This document shows, piece after piece, positions 18,670-25,527 of a stretch of DNA of 34,954 nucleotides (positions within the stretch are counted from its first letter, which is position 1; each line of letters begins with the position of its first letter). A model generated the notes under the pieces. The model was given only the letters and a program-made list of their open reading frames with translations. It had not been told where the DNA came from and ran no database searches. A program made the translations under genes and the position numbers. This DNA is from Planctomycetaceae bacterium (GTDB lineage: Bacteria > Planctomycetota > Planctomycetia > Pirellulales > Pirellulaceae): the NCBI GenBank assembly GCA_002724245.1, contig PBOG01000201.1, forward strand, positions 1 to 34,954. The letters run 5' to 3'.

Positions 18670-18801
18670 CGAATCGCTGTCGCCCGCTGGACGGTATTGA
18701 ACTCGGTGTGCCGTATTGAAAGGGACGACGCAAGCGCCATAATCAGCAGGGTTAGTCGTAGGCTATTATCCGGTTACGAAAATAAGTGACAAACGTCGAT
18801 C

Positions 18802-18806
18802 GAGGA
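18802..18806 (+). promoter_or_regulatory. Ribosome binding site deciding the start at 18813
   Basis: GAGGA lies 6 bases before the ATG at 18813. It rules against the in-frame GTG at 18786, nine codons upstream. Confidence 0.6.
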
Positions 18807-18812
18807 AACGCC

Positions 18813-19277
18813 ATGAGCGCTGATGCCAGGGTTGAGGAATTGGGACTCGAACTTCCACCCGCACCGAAACCGGGAGGAGTTTACAAGCCGATCGTGATTA
18901 TCGGAAACGTAGCATATGTGTCTGGTCATGGCCCGGTGAAGCCGGACGGCTCGATGTACACAGGACGCGTGGGTGCGGAAGTCGATCAGCAGGCGGGTTA
19001 TGATTCGGCACGGCAGACTGGGCTGGCGATTCTGGCGACCTTACGCGCAAATCTCGGCAGCCTCGATCGCGTGAAACGCGTCATCAAGACACTGGGAATG
19101 GTCAACGCGGCAGCCGATTTTCAGAAGCACCCGGCTGTGATCAACGGGTTTAGTGATCTGATGGCCGAGGTGTTTGGCGAGGACAATGGCGTGGGCGCAC
19201 GTAGTGCTGTGGGGATGGGATCGCTCCCGGGAAATATTTCCACTGAAGTGGAAGTGATCTTTGAGTTACATCCCTGA
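18813..19277 (+). CDS. RidA/YjgF/UK114 family protein, paralog 1
   Basis: 154 residues from the ATG at 18813. RidA-family enzymes hydrolyse reactive enamines/imines made by PLP enzymes, acting as trimers in the cytoplasm. It belongs to the ~150-residue subgroup with an extended N-terminus (MSADARVEELGLEL). The functional Arg (Arg130 in GARSAVGMGSLP) and the following Glu (Glu147 in TEVEVIFEL) correspond to Arg105 and Glu120 of E. coli RidA, so activity is plausible. It is related to the protein at 24944. It converges with the DUF1549/DUF1553 gene at 19337, with 59 bases between. Confidence 0.9.
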   Translation: MSADARVEELGLELPPAPKPGGVYKPIVIIGNVAYVSGHGPVKPDGSMYTGRVGAEVDQQAGYDSARQTGLAILATLRANLGSLDRVKRVIKTLGMVNAAADFQKHPAVINGFSDLMAEVFGEDNGVGARSAVGMGSLPGNISTEVEVIFELHP

Positions 19278-19336
19278 CGCCCTGACTGCGCTAAAAAATG
19301 GTCGCACTTCCCAGTTTGCTGTGGTTGCTGCGCGGG

Positions 19337-21778
19337 TCAATGGTTGTAGATAAACCGTTGGGTGTTCAAGAGTGCCCAGAGGATGTCTTCGATTGCGGCG
19401 CGGCGCGAATCCGAGATCTTGAATGCCTGGAGCATCAGGTCGGTTTCGGGTTGACTGGGCAGCCGGGACAGCGTGGCTAGGTAGAGTGATTCGACGACTT
19501 CTGCAGGCGTCTGCCGACTGGCGGCGAGTTGCCCAACCAGACCATCGGGGTGTTGGAGTTTCTTCAATACTTCGGGGGAGTTCATCAGGTGCAGGGCTTG
19601 CGCGATACTGGGTTCGTTGCCGCGTTCGCACTCGCAGACCGACAGTCGCGCGGGGCGCCCAAAGATCTTGAAGAAATACGAGGGCATACGATTGTCCCAG
19701 ATGTCGACTGCTCGATACCCCAGTGGCCAGCCGTTGAACGATTCAGGGACACCCGTTGCCTGGCAGAGCGCGTCCAGCAGGATTTCGGCAGGTAACGCTT
19801 TGTAGGCCGCATGTGAGTAGGCCTGTTCATCGCGCTGATTGCTGGTTTTGGGAACAGAGGTCAACTGGTAGCAACGCGAGTTGAGCAGGGTTCGTGTAAA
19901 GGCCCGCAGATCGTATTTCACCTCGACGAGATGATCGGCAAGTGCGGCGAGTAAAGGCTCGTTCGTTGCGGGGTTGGTGGCTCGCATGTCATCGACAGGT
20001 TCGACCAGGCCACGCCCAAAATAGTGCGACCAGAGTCGATTTGCGATCATACGCGTGAAAAATGGATTCTTTGGATCGGTGACCCAATCAGCCAGCACTT
20101 CCCGACGGTCCGTGGCGGCATGTTCTGTCGCGGGCGGGCCTCCCAGTCCGGCTGCCGGGACAGGTTCACCCGAACGCGGGTGTTTCAAATCACTGCCGCC
20201 GCTGGAAGAGACAAGTTGGCCACCGGTGGGAAGGCCTTTTCGACTAATTCCCGTGAATAAACCGGCAAAGGCGAAGTAGTCTTGTTGGGACCATTTTTCA
20301 AATGGATGGTGGTGACACTCAGCGCATTCGATACGCACGCCGAGGAACACCTGGCTAACGGAGCGCGCCAGTTGTTGTGGGTCCGACAATGCTTGATAGA
20401 AGGCGGCCGGAGTTTCAGAAACGGTGCTACCACGCACGGTCAAGATATCTCGTACGAACGCATCATACGGTCGATTGTTCGCCAGCTGTTTCCGTAGCCA
20501 GCGTGTGAAGGCGACGGCTCCCTGGGGTGTGATTTTGTCTTTATCGACACGCAGGATGTCGGACCAGCGCATCGTCCAGTAATCAGCATAAGCCGGCTGT
20601 TCGAGGAGCGCGTCGATGAGGCGGCTACGTTTGTGGGGGTTGGTATCCGTGAGAAAACGCCGTGCCGTTTCCGGTGCCGGTAGTCTTCCGGTTACGTCCA
20701 GGTAGACACGACGGAGAAACATGCCGTCGTCTGCCAGTTCGCTGGGTTCAAGACCCAGTTCGACCAGCTTGTCCCATACCAGGCGGTCGATGAAGTTGTT
20801 TTCGACGGGGCGTTCGACAGAAACTCCCTGTTGGGGCAAGGTGATCCGGGCTACGGTCACATGTCCCATGTAGCGAACAAGAATCGCCGCCTCGCCGGCC
20901 ACGTCGCTGGCCTGAACCAGGCCGTCTGTGTCAACCTCGGCAATTGGTGGAGCATTGGAATCAAATTCGGCTTCCGCCGTCACGCAGAAGTGATTTCCGG
21001 CTGCGTCCACCGCGCTGACTTGCAGTTGTTGCGACGCGAGTGGCTGCAGAACGAGATTCGCTGGCTGCACCACGATTTTTTCCAGCGGGCGATGTCCCGG
21101 TTGATCCAGAGTTGCGCCTTCACTGATCCAGCGCTTCAGTCGTTGGTACCACAAGCTGTCCTGATGAATGCGTTGGCCGCCCCCATGCGGCATTTGTGCG
21201 CTGCTCTTGAGCAGGAGCAGGCTTTGTGCTGGCGCGGTTAAGGTGACTCGCCGTCCTCGGCTCTCCTTGATGAGCGCCGTATGGTCCGCCGTTGGATCAA
21301 ATCCGAAAACGCTTAACTTGAATCCGTTTTGTCCCTCAGCTTTACCGTGGCAGCCCCCCGAGTTGCAGCCGGCTTTCGTCAGGATGGGCAGGATCTCTTC
21401 TCGAAACGAGACGGGCGTGGGTTGCTTGAGATGGCGCACTTCCACTGGAATGACGCGCAGTTCGTCGCGGACTTGAACATGTAACTCGGTGGTGCCTTCA
21501 GAGCGGGGATGGATCTGGCCGCGATCGTCGACCGAGGCAATGTTCGTATTACGTATTTTGTAGTTCGCCTGGCGTGTCAGATCGGTGGTGGCACGGGGCG
21601 GCGTGACGAGTGTCACCAGCAATTGCTGGGATGCCTCGGGTGAATCCAGCACGACACGCTGAGGCAGGATACGCAATTCCTGTCCCTGAGCCGCCTTACC
21701 GAGATTTACTACTTTGAGGCCCGGTACGCCGAGCGTGAAGAGCGTCAAAGTGGCCGTCCAGAGCAGATGCCGCCGCAT
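19337..21778 (-). CDS. Ig-like/DUF1549/DUF1553 protein with atypical CX4CH motif
   Basis: 813 residues from the ATG at 21778, preferred over the TTG at 21799 because GAGGGGG (21788-21794) lies 9 bases ahead. Signal peptide at ~1-19 (MRRHLLWTATLTLFTLGVP). Two Ig-like (Big_2-type) segments: ~33-117 and ~235-315. Between them is a cytochrome-like segment with CNSGGCHG (138-145), spaced CX4CH rather than CxxCH, then KAEGQNGFKLSVFGFDP. DUF1549 spans ~327-520 (FLRRVYLDVTGRLPAPE; CAECHHHPFEKW at 485-496). DUF1553 follows to the end (MIANRLWSHYFGRGLV). No DUF1501 gene lies next to it. It converges with the RidA gene. Confidence 0.9.
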   Translation of the reverse strand: MRRHLLWTATLTLFTLGVPGLKVVNLGKAAQGQELRILPQRVVLDSPEASQQLLVTLVTPPRATTDLTRQANYKIRNTNIASVDDRGQIHPRSEGTTELHVQVRDELRVIPVEVRHLKQPTPVSFREEILPILTKAGCNSGGCHGKAEGQNGFKLSVFGFDPTADHTALIKESRGRRVTLTAPAQSLLLLKSSAQMPHGGGQRIHQDSLWYQRLKRWISEGATLDQPGHRPLEKIVVQPANLVLQPLASQQLQVSAVDAAGNHFCVTAEAEFDSNAPPIAEVDTDGLVQASDVAGEAAILVRYMGHVTVARITLPQQGVSVERPVENNFIDRLVWDKLVELGLEPSELADDGMFLRRVYLDVTGRLPAPETARRFLTDTNPHKRSRLIDALLEQPAYADYWTMRWSDILRVDKDKITPQGAVAFTRWLRKQLANNRPYDAFVRDILTVRGSTVSETPAAFYQALSDPQQLARSVSQVFLGVRIECAECHHHPFEKWSQQDYFAFAGLFTGISRKGLPTGGQLVSSSGGSDLKHPRSGEPVPAAGLGGPPATEHAATDRREVLADWVTDPKNPFFTRMIANRLWSHYFGRGLVEPVDDMRATNPATNEPLLAALADHLVEVKYDLRAFTRTLLNSRCYQLTSVPKTSNQRDEQAYSHAAYKALPAEILLDALCQATGVPESFNGWPLGYRAVDIWDNRMPSYFFKIFGRPARLSVCECERGNEPSIAQALHLMNSPEVLKKLQHPDGLVGQLAASRQTPAEVVESLYLATLSRLPSQPETDLMLQAFKISDSRRAAIEDILWALLNTQRFIYNH

Positions 21779-21934
21779 TGCTGATCGCCCCCTCGCCAAC
21801 TGCTATCAGGTTCTTCAAAGACCGTATGCCTCTAATATAATTCTTCTGCGACAGGCTGGCCATGGCGGATGATCTGGCCTGGGCAGGACCCAATGGCCGT
21901 CGTGCTGTTGCAACAGAGGCCGCGCTGGGGCGGC

Positions 21935-22135
21935 CTAGGGCATCAGGCGGCCCAGGGTGAAGTACAACAAAAGGCCAAGCCACGACAGAAAACAGACAAT
22001 ACTTACTGCCAGCAGTGGACGGTTGGGGCGCGGTGGATCAACAGGATCCGGTGCCGCGTCGGCAGGAGCGATGTCGGTTTGCCGGGTTTGAGGAGAAACG
22101 GATGTGTTTCGTGGGCGTTTTTTCCGCCGTCCCAT
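21935..22135 (-). CDS. Tiny single-pass membrane protein
   Basis: 66 residues with a basic N-terminus (MGRRKKRPR), a Pro/Asp-rich middle, and one clear membrane helix near the C-terminus (LLAVSIVCFLSWLGLLLYFTLG). Basic residues precede the helix by a long stretch, suggesting the N-terminus is cytoplasmic. I do not recognise the family. It lies 62 bases after the Minf_1886-type gene and on the same strand, so co-transcription with RicT is likely. The ribosome site is weak (GGAA). A real gene is favoured by the well-formed helix and the operon position, but it is unconfirmed. Confidence 0.6.
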   Translation of the reverse strand: MGRRKKRPRNTSVSPQTRQTDIAPADAAPDPVDPPRPNRPLLAVSIVCFLSWLGLLLYFTLGRLMP

Positions 22136-22142
22136 GACGTTG

Positions 22143-22186
22143 TTGATTCCAGGGCGTTATTGATTCCAGGGCGCGGTTGATTCCGC
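22143..22186. repeat. 17-base tandem repeat, about 2.5 copies
   Basis: TTGATTCCAGGGCG recurs at 22143 and 22160, and a partial copy (TTGATTCC) begins at 22177, a 17-base period. It fills the gap between the Minf_1886-type gene and the tiny membrane protein gene and covers the latter's upstream region. Confidence 0.7.
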
Positions 22187-22197
22187 ACACTGTTCAT

Positions 22198-22593
22198 TCA
22201 TTCCGGCAAGGTAAAACGAAAAGTCTGATTCAACGCGGTGTCGAACGAATAGACATCATCGAAGTCTTCGCGGCGATCTTCTTCGGACTTCTTCATGCGG
22301 CCAATGCGAATCAGGTTGTAGACGATTTCGCCAAAGTCGCTGGTCTCAAATACACCCCAACTATTGAGCACGGACTGGGCAAGTAACCCGTACTGCTCGA
22401 GCGCGTAAAGGCGAATTACTTCGCATAATTGTTGTCCAGTCAAATGGGACTCGGACGGTTCTGCATCGGACGGCTGTTCTTCGCGGGTTTCCTGCGCGTA
22501 ATTCAGCGCTTCGCCGACGAATTGATAAGCTTCTGCTTTATAACGCTGGTCATCGCGTAGCAGCTGAATGAATTCAATGGGAAAAGAAGACAT
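22198..22593 (-). CDS. Planctomycetes/Verrucomicrobia-restricted protein, Minf_1886 type (TIGR04138)
   Basis: 131 residues. The pattern fits this conserved family of unknown function: AYQFVGEALNYAQE near 22-35, HLTGQQLCEVIRLYALEQYGLLAQSVLNSWG near 50-80, and SDFGEIVYNLIRIGRMKKSEED near 84-106, with a short C-terminal beta stretch (DTALNQTFRF). It is soluble and mostly helical, without a signal peptide. It starts 12 bases after the RicT stop, so they are co-transcribed and may be functionally linked. The family occurs as a marker of these phyla, which supports the taxonomic call. Confidence 0.85.
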   Translation of the reverse strand: MSSFPIEFIQLLRDDQRYKAEAYQFVGEALNYAQETREEQPSDAEPSESHLTGQQLCEVIRLYALEQYGLLAQSVLNSWGVFETSDFGEIVYNLIRIGRMKKSEEDRREDFDDVYSFDTALNQTFRFTLPE

Positions 22594-22605
22594 GTGTGGA
22601 CGGAA

Positions 22606-23535
22606 TCAAGAATTGTTGGCGGAGGAGTTCTGATTGTCGTTTTGGTCGTTTGCAGGCTGCTTGGCCCGATCACTTTCCTGGGAAGATCGTCGCGACGAAT
22701 CACGTGGTCGGCTGCGCTCGCCGGTTCCTTTGCGTATGACGGACAGCACTTCGCTGGAGTCGATCATGACACGACGATTATCTTCATTTTGCACAAGCAG
22801 TTGTTGCGTCAGGATCTCTTGATTGAGGACCTTCGCTCTACCCGCTGGTGTGACGATGTCAGACCCGATGGGTGGCAATTCCTTTTGGAGTTCCTCGTAG
22901 GTGTCAAATTCGTATCGCAGGCAGCACTTCAACCGTCCACAACGCCCTGAGATCTTTGTCGGGTCGAGGGTGGCTTTCTGCAGCTTTGCCATCCGCATCG
23001 AGACGGGCGGCATGGCCGACAGGTGCGTGTTGCAACAAACCGGTTTGCCGCAATCGCCATAATCCGCCAGTAGCTTTGCTTCGTCCCGTACGCCGATCTG
23101 GCGCATCTCGATGCGAGTCTGGAATTCAGCTGCCAATTGCTTGACGAGCTCACGGAAATCAACGCGTTGTTCAGCCAGATAATAGATCACAACGCGTTCG
23201 CCGCCGAACAGGTGTTCAATGTCGACGAGCTGCATGTCCAACTTCAATTGCTCGACATACTTTTTGCACGTCGCCAGTTCCGCGGATTCGTTGGCCTGGA
23301 GGTGCTCGAGTTCCTTCTGATCGGCGTCGGACATCGGCCTGAGGATTTGACCGTGAGGCGGGGATTTCAGCTGCGCAGTCGCCTGCTCGGTCGCTTCGCA
23401 GAGGACCTCGCCGGCATCCATGCCCCGATTGGTGCGAACAATTACCCGTCGATTGCGCGCATAAGTGGCGCCACCGCGTGGTGACAATACGCCCAGGGTC
23501 CGCATCGATCCAAATCGAACGACGTACTTTGGCAT
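22606..23535 (-). CDS. ricT: PSP1-domain protein RicT (YaaT)
   Basis: 309 residues. The N-terminal half contains GVLSPRGGATYARNRRVIVRTNRGMDAGEVL, typical of PSP1 domains. The C-terminal part has the family's cysteine clusters: DCGKPVCC (Cys162, 167, 168) and RCGRLKCCLRYE (Cys199, 204, 205), which bind an iron-sulfur cluster in RicA-RicF-RicT of Bacillus, a complex affecting mRNA processing. No RicA or RicF is seen nearby. A low-complexity Ser/Gln/Asn/Asp-rich tail (~280-309) follows the conserved part. It is the first gene of a three-gene minus-strand run. The role in Planctomycetes is not known. Confidence 0.9.
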   Translation of the reverse strand: MPKYVVRFGSMRTLGVLSPRGGATYARNRRVIVRTNRGMDAGEVLCEATEQATAQLKSPPHGQILRPMSDADQKELEHLQANESAELATCKKYVEQLKLDMQLVDIEHLFGGERVVIYYLAEQRVDFRELVKQLAAEFQTRIEMRQIGVRDEAKLLADYGDCGKPVCCNTHLSAMPPVSMRMAKLQKATLDPTKISGRCGRLKCCLRYEFDTYEELQKELPPIGSDIVTPAGRAKVLNQEILTQQLLVQNEDNRRVMIDSSEVLSVIRKGTGERSRPRDSSRRSSQESDRAKQPANDQNDNQNSSANNS

Positions 23536-23676
23536 GACAGCTTCGTGGTCAAGGTTTCACCTGGTAACCGGACGTGTCCAGCCGATAGTATACCGGCCCT
23601 GCGGAAGGCCGCAAAGCTCGTCCTGGTGCGTTCCGACAGGTGCAGGCCTAGAGGGGAGATTTGCCCAGAGCGGTGG

Positions 23677-24750
23677 TCAGGCAGTGCAATTGTTGGTTCC
23701 TGCGTGTTGTTCGGGCGCAGGAAAGCAACCGGGCAGGTCGATTGCGTACCACTGGTCCAGTGCGTCAAGCCAGTCGGCGCGTTCACGCACTTGGGTAAAG
23801 GCTTGCCGCACCGAGATCGCCTGCGGATGGAGTGCAGAATAGCGAATCCCGAATTTTCGCATCAGTGGTCCGCAGCGGTCCGGTCCGTAGAGTTGTTCCG
23901 CCAGGCTGTAGTGCCGTTCCATCACCTCGCGTTGTTCGTGTAGCGTCGGCGCAGGCGGCAGAGGTTCACCATGGAGTAATGCGTGTGCCTGCTGGAAAAT
24001 CCAGGGGTTGCCTATCGCGCCGCGCGCCACGGTGACTCCGTCGACACCGGTTTGCTGCATCATGTCCAGACAGTCCTGGGCCGAGAACAGATCTCCACTT
24101 CCCAGGATCACGCGTTCTCCCACATGGCGTTTGACCTCTTTGAGGAAATCCCAGGAGCTGCGTCCTACGTACCGTTGTTGTACGGTGCGGCCGTGTACTG
24201 TGACGGCAGCGATACCGGCCGCAAAAGCGCCATCCAGGATGGTGAAGAAATGGTCGCGACTCTCGGCGGAATCGTCAATGCCGCGCCGCATCTTGACCGT
24301 TACCGGGATCGATTCAGGTACGGCTTGCCTGGTCCGTTTCAGAATTTCCAGTGCGGCCGCAGGCTGACCTAGATGAAAGCCACCACGACACCGCCCCAGG
24401 ACTTTCTTGACCGGGCAACCAAAGTTGACGTCGATCACGTCGAAGCCAGCTTCCACCAGTCGCAGTGCACCGGCAGTAAACTGCTCGGGCTCGGCCCCCA
24501 TCAGCTGTCCGCCGACTGGATGTTCGTCATCGCTGATGTAGAGGAAGTGACGGTTTTTTTGACGTGGCTTGACTTCGACCAGGAAGCGATCAAGCATCAC
24601 CTCGCAAAGGGCATATGCGGCGCCGTGTTGGCGGGAAACCAAGCGCATGGGCCAATCGCTGTAACCAGACAACGCAGCCTGGACAACAGGAAAACCAACT
24701 GCAACGTTGCCGATACGCAACGGTTGCAAGCCGGTGCAGAGCGCATCCAT
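23677..24750 (-). CDS. tRNA-dihydrouridine synthase
   Basis: 357 residues, normal for Dus enzymes, which reduce uridines of tRNA D-loops with FMN and NADPH. Motifs: AALSGYSDWPMRLVSRQHGA near 25-44, GGQLMGAEPEQF, VNFGCPVKKVLGRCRGG with catalytic Cys112, VKMRRG, VTVHGRTVQQRYVG and ARGAIGNPWIF. The FMN-binding His and Arg are within these. DusB-like by overall pattern, but NFGCPVKK with a following GRC differs slightly from the NMGCPAKKV of typical DusB. It starts 142 bases before the RicT stop on the same strand. No clear ribosome site; the ATG at 24750 is the only reasonable start. Confidence 0.93.
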   Translation of the reverse strand: MDALCTGLQPLRIGNVAVGFPVVQAALSGYSDWPMRLVSRQHGAAYALCEVMLDRFLVEVKPRQKNRHFLYISDDEHPVGGQLMGAEPEQFTAGALRLVEAGFDVIDVNFGCPVKKVLGRCRGGFHLGQPAAALEILKRTRQAVPESIPVTVKMRRGIDDSAESRDHFFTILDGAFAAGIAAVTVHGRTVQQRYVGRSSWDFLKEVKRHVGERVILGSGDLFSAQDCLDMMQQTGVDGVTVARGAIGNPWIFQQAHALLHGEPLPPAPTLHEQREVMERHYSLAEQLYGPDRCGPLMRKFGIRYSALHPQAISVRQAFTQVRERADWLDALDQWYAIDLPGCFPAPEQHAGTNNCTA

Positions 24751-24930
24751 AGAACGACTCAGAGTGAACGGAACCGTAGTGAGCTGGCAGAATGAGGGGG
24801 CTCCGCCAGCAAGGAGAACTGATATCTTCTACTGAGATCATAAGTTGATTTGCGACCGGTTCCCAGTCCGGACGGCTTGCAGCGTCCTCATGAATGTGGC
24901 AGGCTGACAAGCACGTTCATTTCTTTGCTC

Positions 24931-24936
24931 GAGGAG
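24931..24936 (+). promoter_or_regulatory. Ribosome binding site deciding the GTG start at 24944
   Basis: GAGGAG ends 1 base before the ATG at 24938 but 7 bases before the GTG at 24944. The latter also gives MSAEAKAKELGISL, matching the N-terminus of the paralog at 18813 (MSADARVEELGLEL). Confidence 0.7.
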
Positions 24937-24943
24937 TATGATT

Positions 24944-25384
24944 GTGTCAGCTGAAGCAAAAGCCAAAGAGTTAGGAATTTCACTCGAATCGCAAGAAGCG
25001 GGTTACCTGAATCTCTGCATTCGGTCTGGAAATTTGTTGATCACCTCAGGTCATACGAGTGACTTGAAGGGGGTTTTGGGAAAAGACCTGACGGTCGAGC
25101 AGGGCTACGAGGCAGCGAAGGATTGCGCTGAGAAGATCCTCCGGTCCGTTTACAACGCGCATGGCACGCTCGACAATCTGCGCGTGCTGAAGTTGTTGGG
25201 CTGCGTGTACTCTGCCCCCGATTTCACCGACCAGCATTTGGTCATCAACGGAGCCTCTGATTTGCTGCACACGCTGTACGGCAAGGACGGCGACGGCTTT
25301 CATGCCCGGAGTGCCCTTGGATTTGCAGCGTTGCCCACCGGTGCAGCGGTTGAGGTTGAGGCGATCTTTGAGATTCAATCTTAG
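24944..25384 (+). CDS. RidA/YjgF/UK114 family protein, paralog 2
   Basis: 146 residues from a GTG start. The fold and subgroup match the protein at 18813. Arg122 (HARSALGFAALP) and Glu139 (VEVEAIFEI) are the predicted functional pair. Residues ~95-104 (TDQHLVINGASDLLHTLYG) match the paralog's HPAVINGFSDLMAEVFG, confirming shared descent. Overall identity is moderate, so the two probably differ in substrate or expression. It lies 143 bases before the cytochrome/DUF1549 gene at 25528, on the same strand, with a stem-loop between. Confidence 0.9.
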   Translation: MSAEAKAKELGISLESQEAGYLNLCIRSGNLLITSGHTSDLKGVLGKDLTVEQGYEAAKDCAEKILRSVYNAHGTLDNLRVLKLLGCVYSAPDFTDQHLVINGASDLLHTLYGKDGDGFHARSALGFAALPTGAAVEVEAIFEIQS

Positions 25385-25462
25385 GTCCGCGTGCTGTCTG
25401 CGGCGCATGGCCAGGCTGCATTGACCGTGGCACCCGCGGCGGCACTGGTACATAATGTGAGG

Positions 25463-25495
25463 GATCATCAGCCCGGGTAAGCTGGGCTGGTGATC
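25463..25495 (+). terminator. Strong stem-loop without T tract
   Basis: GATCATCAGCCC (25463-25474) pairs with GGGCTGGTGATC (25484-25495), 12 bp with one G-U wobble, around a 9-base loop. The bases after it (TGCTCCCGTTTACC) lack a continuous T run. It may be a factor-dependent terminator or transcript-end stabiliser for the RidA gene, or a leader element of the gene at 25528. Confidence 0.45.
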
Positions 25496-25527
25496 TGCTC
25501 CCGTTTACCTTTGCTCTGAGCCGTGCG

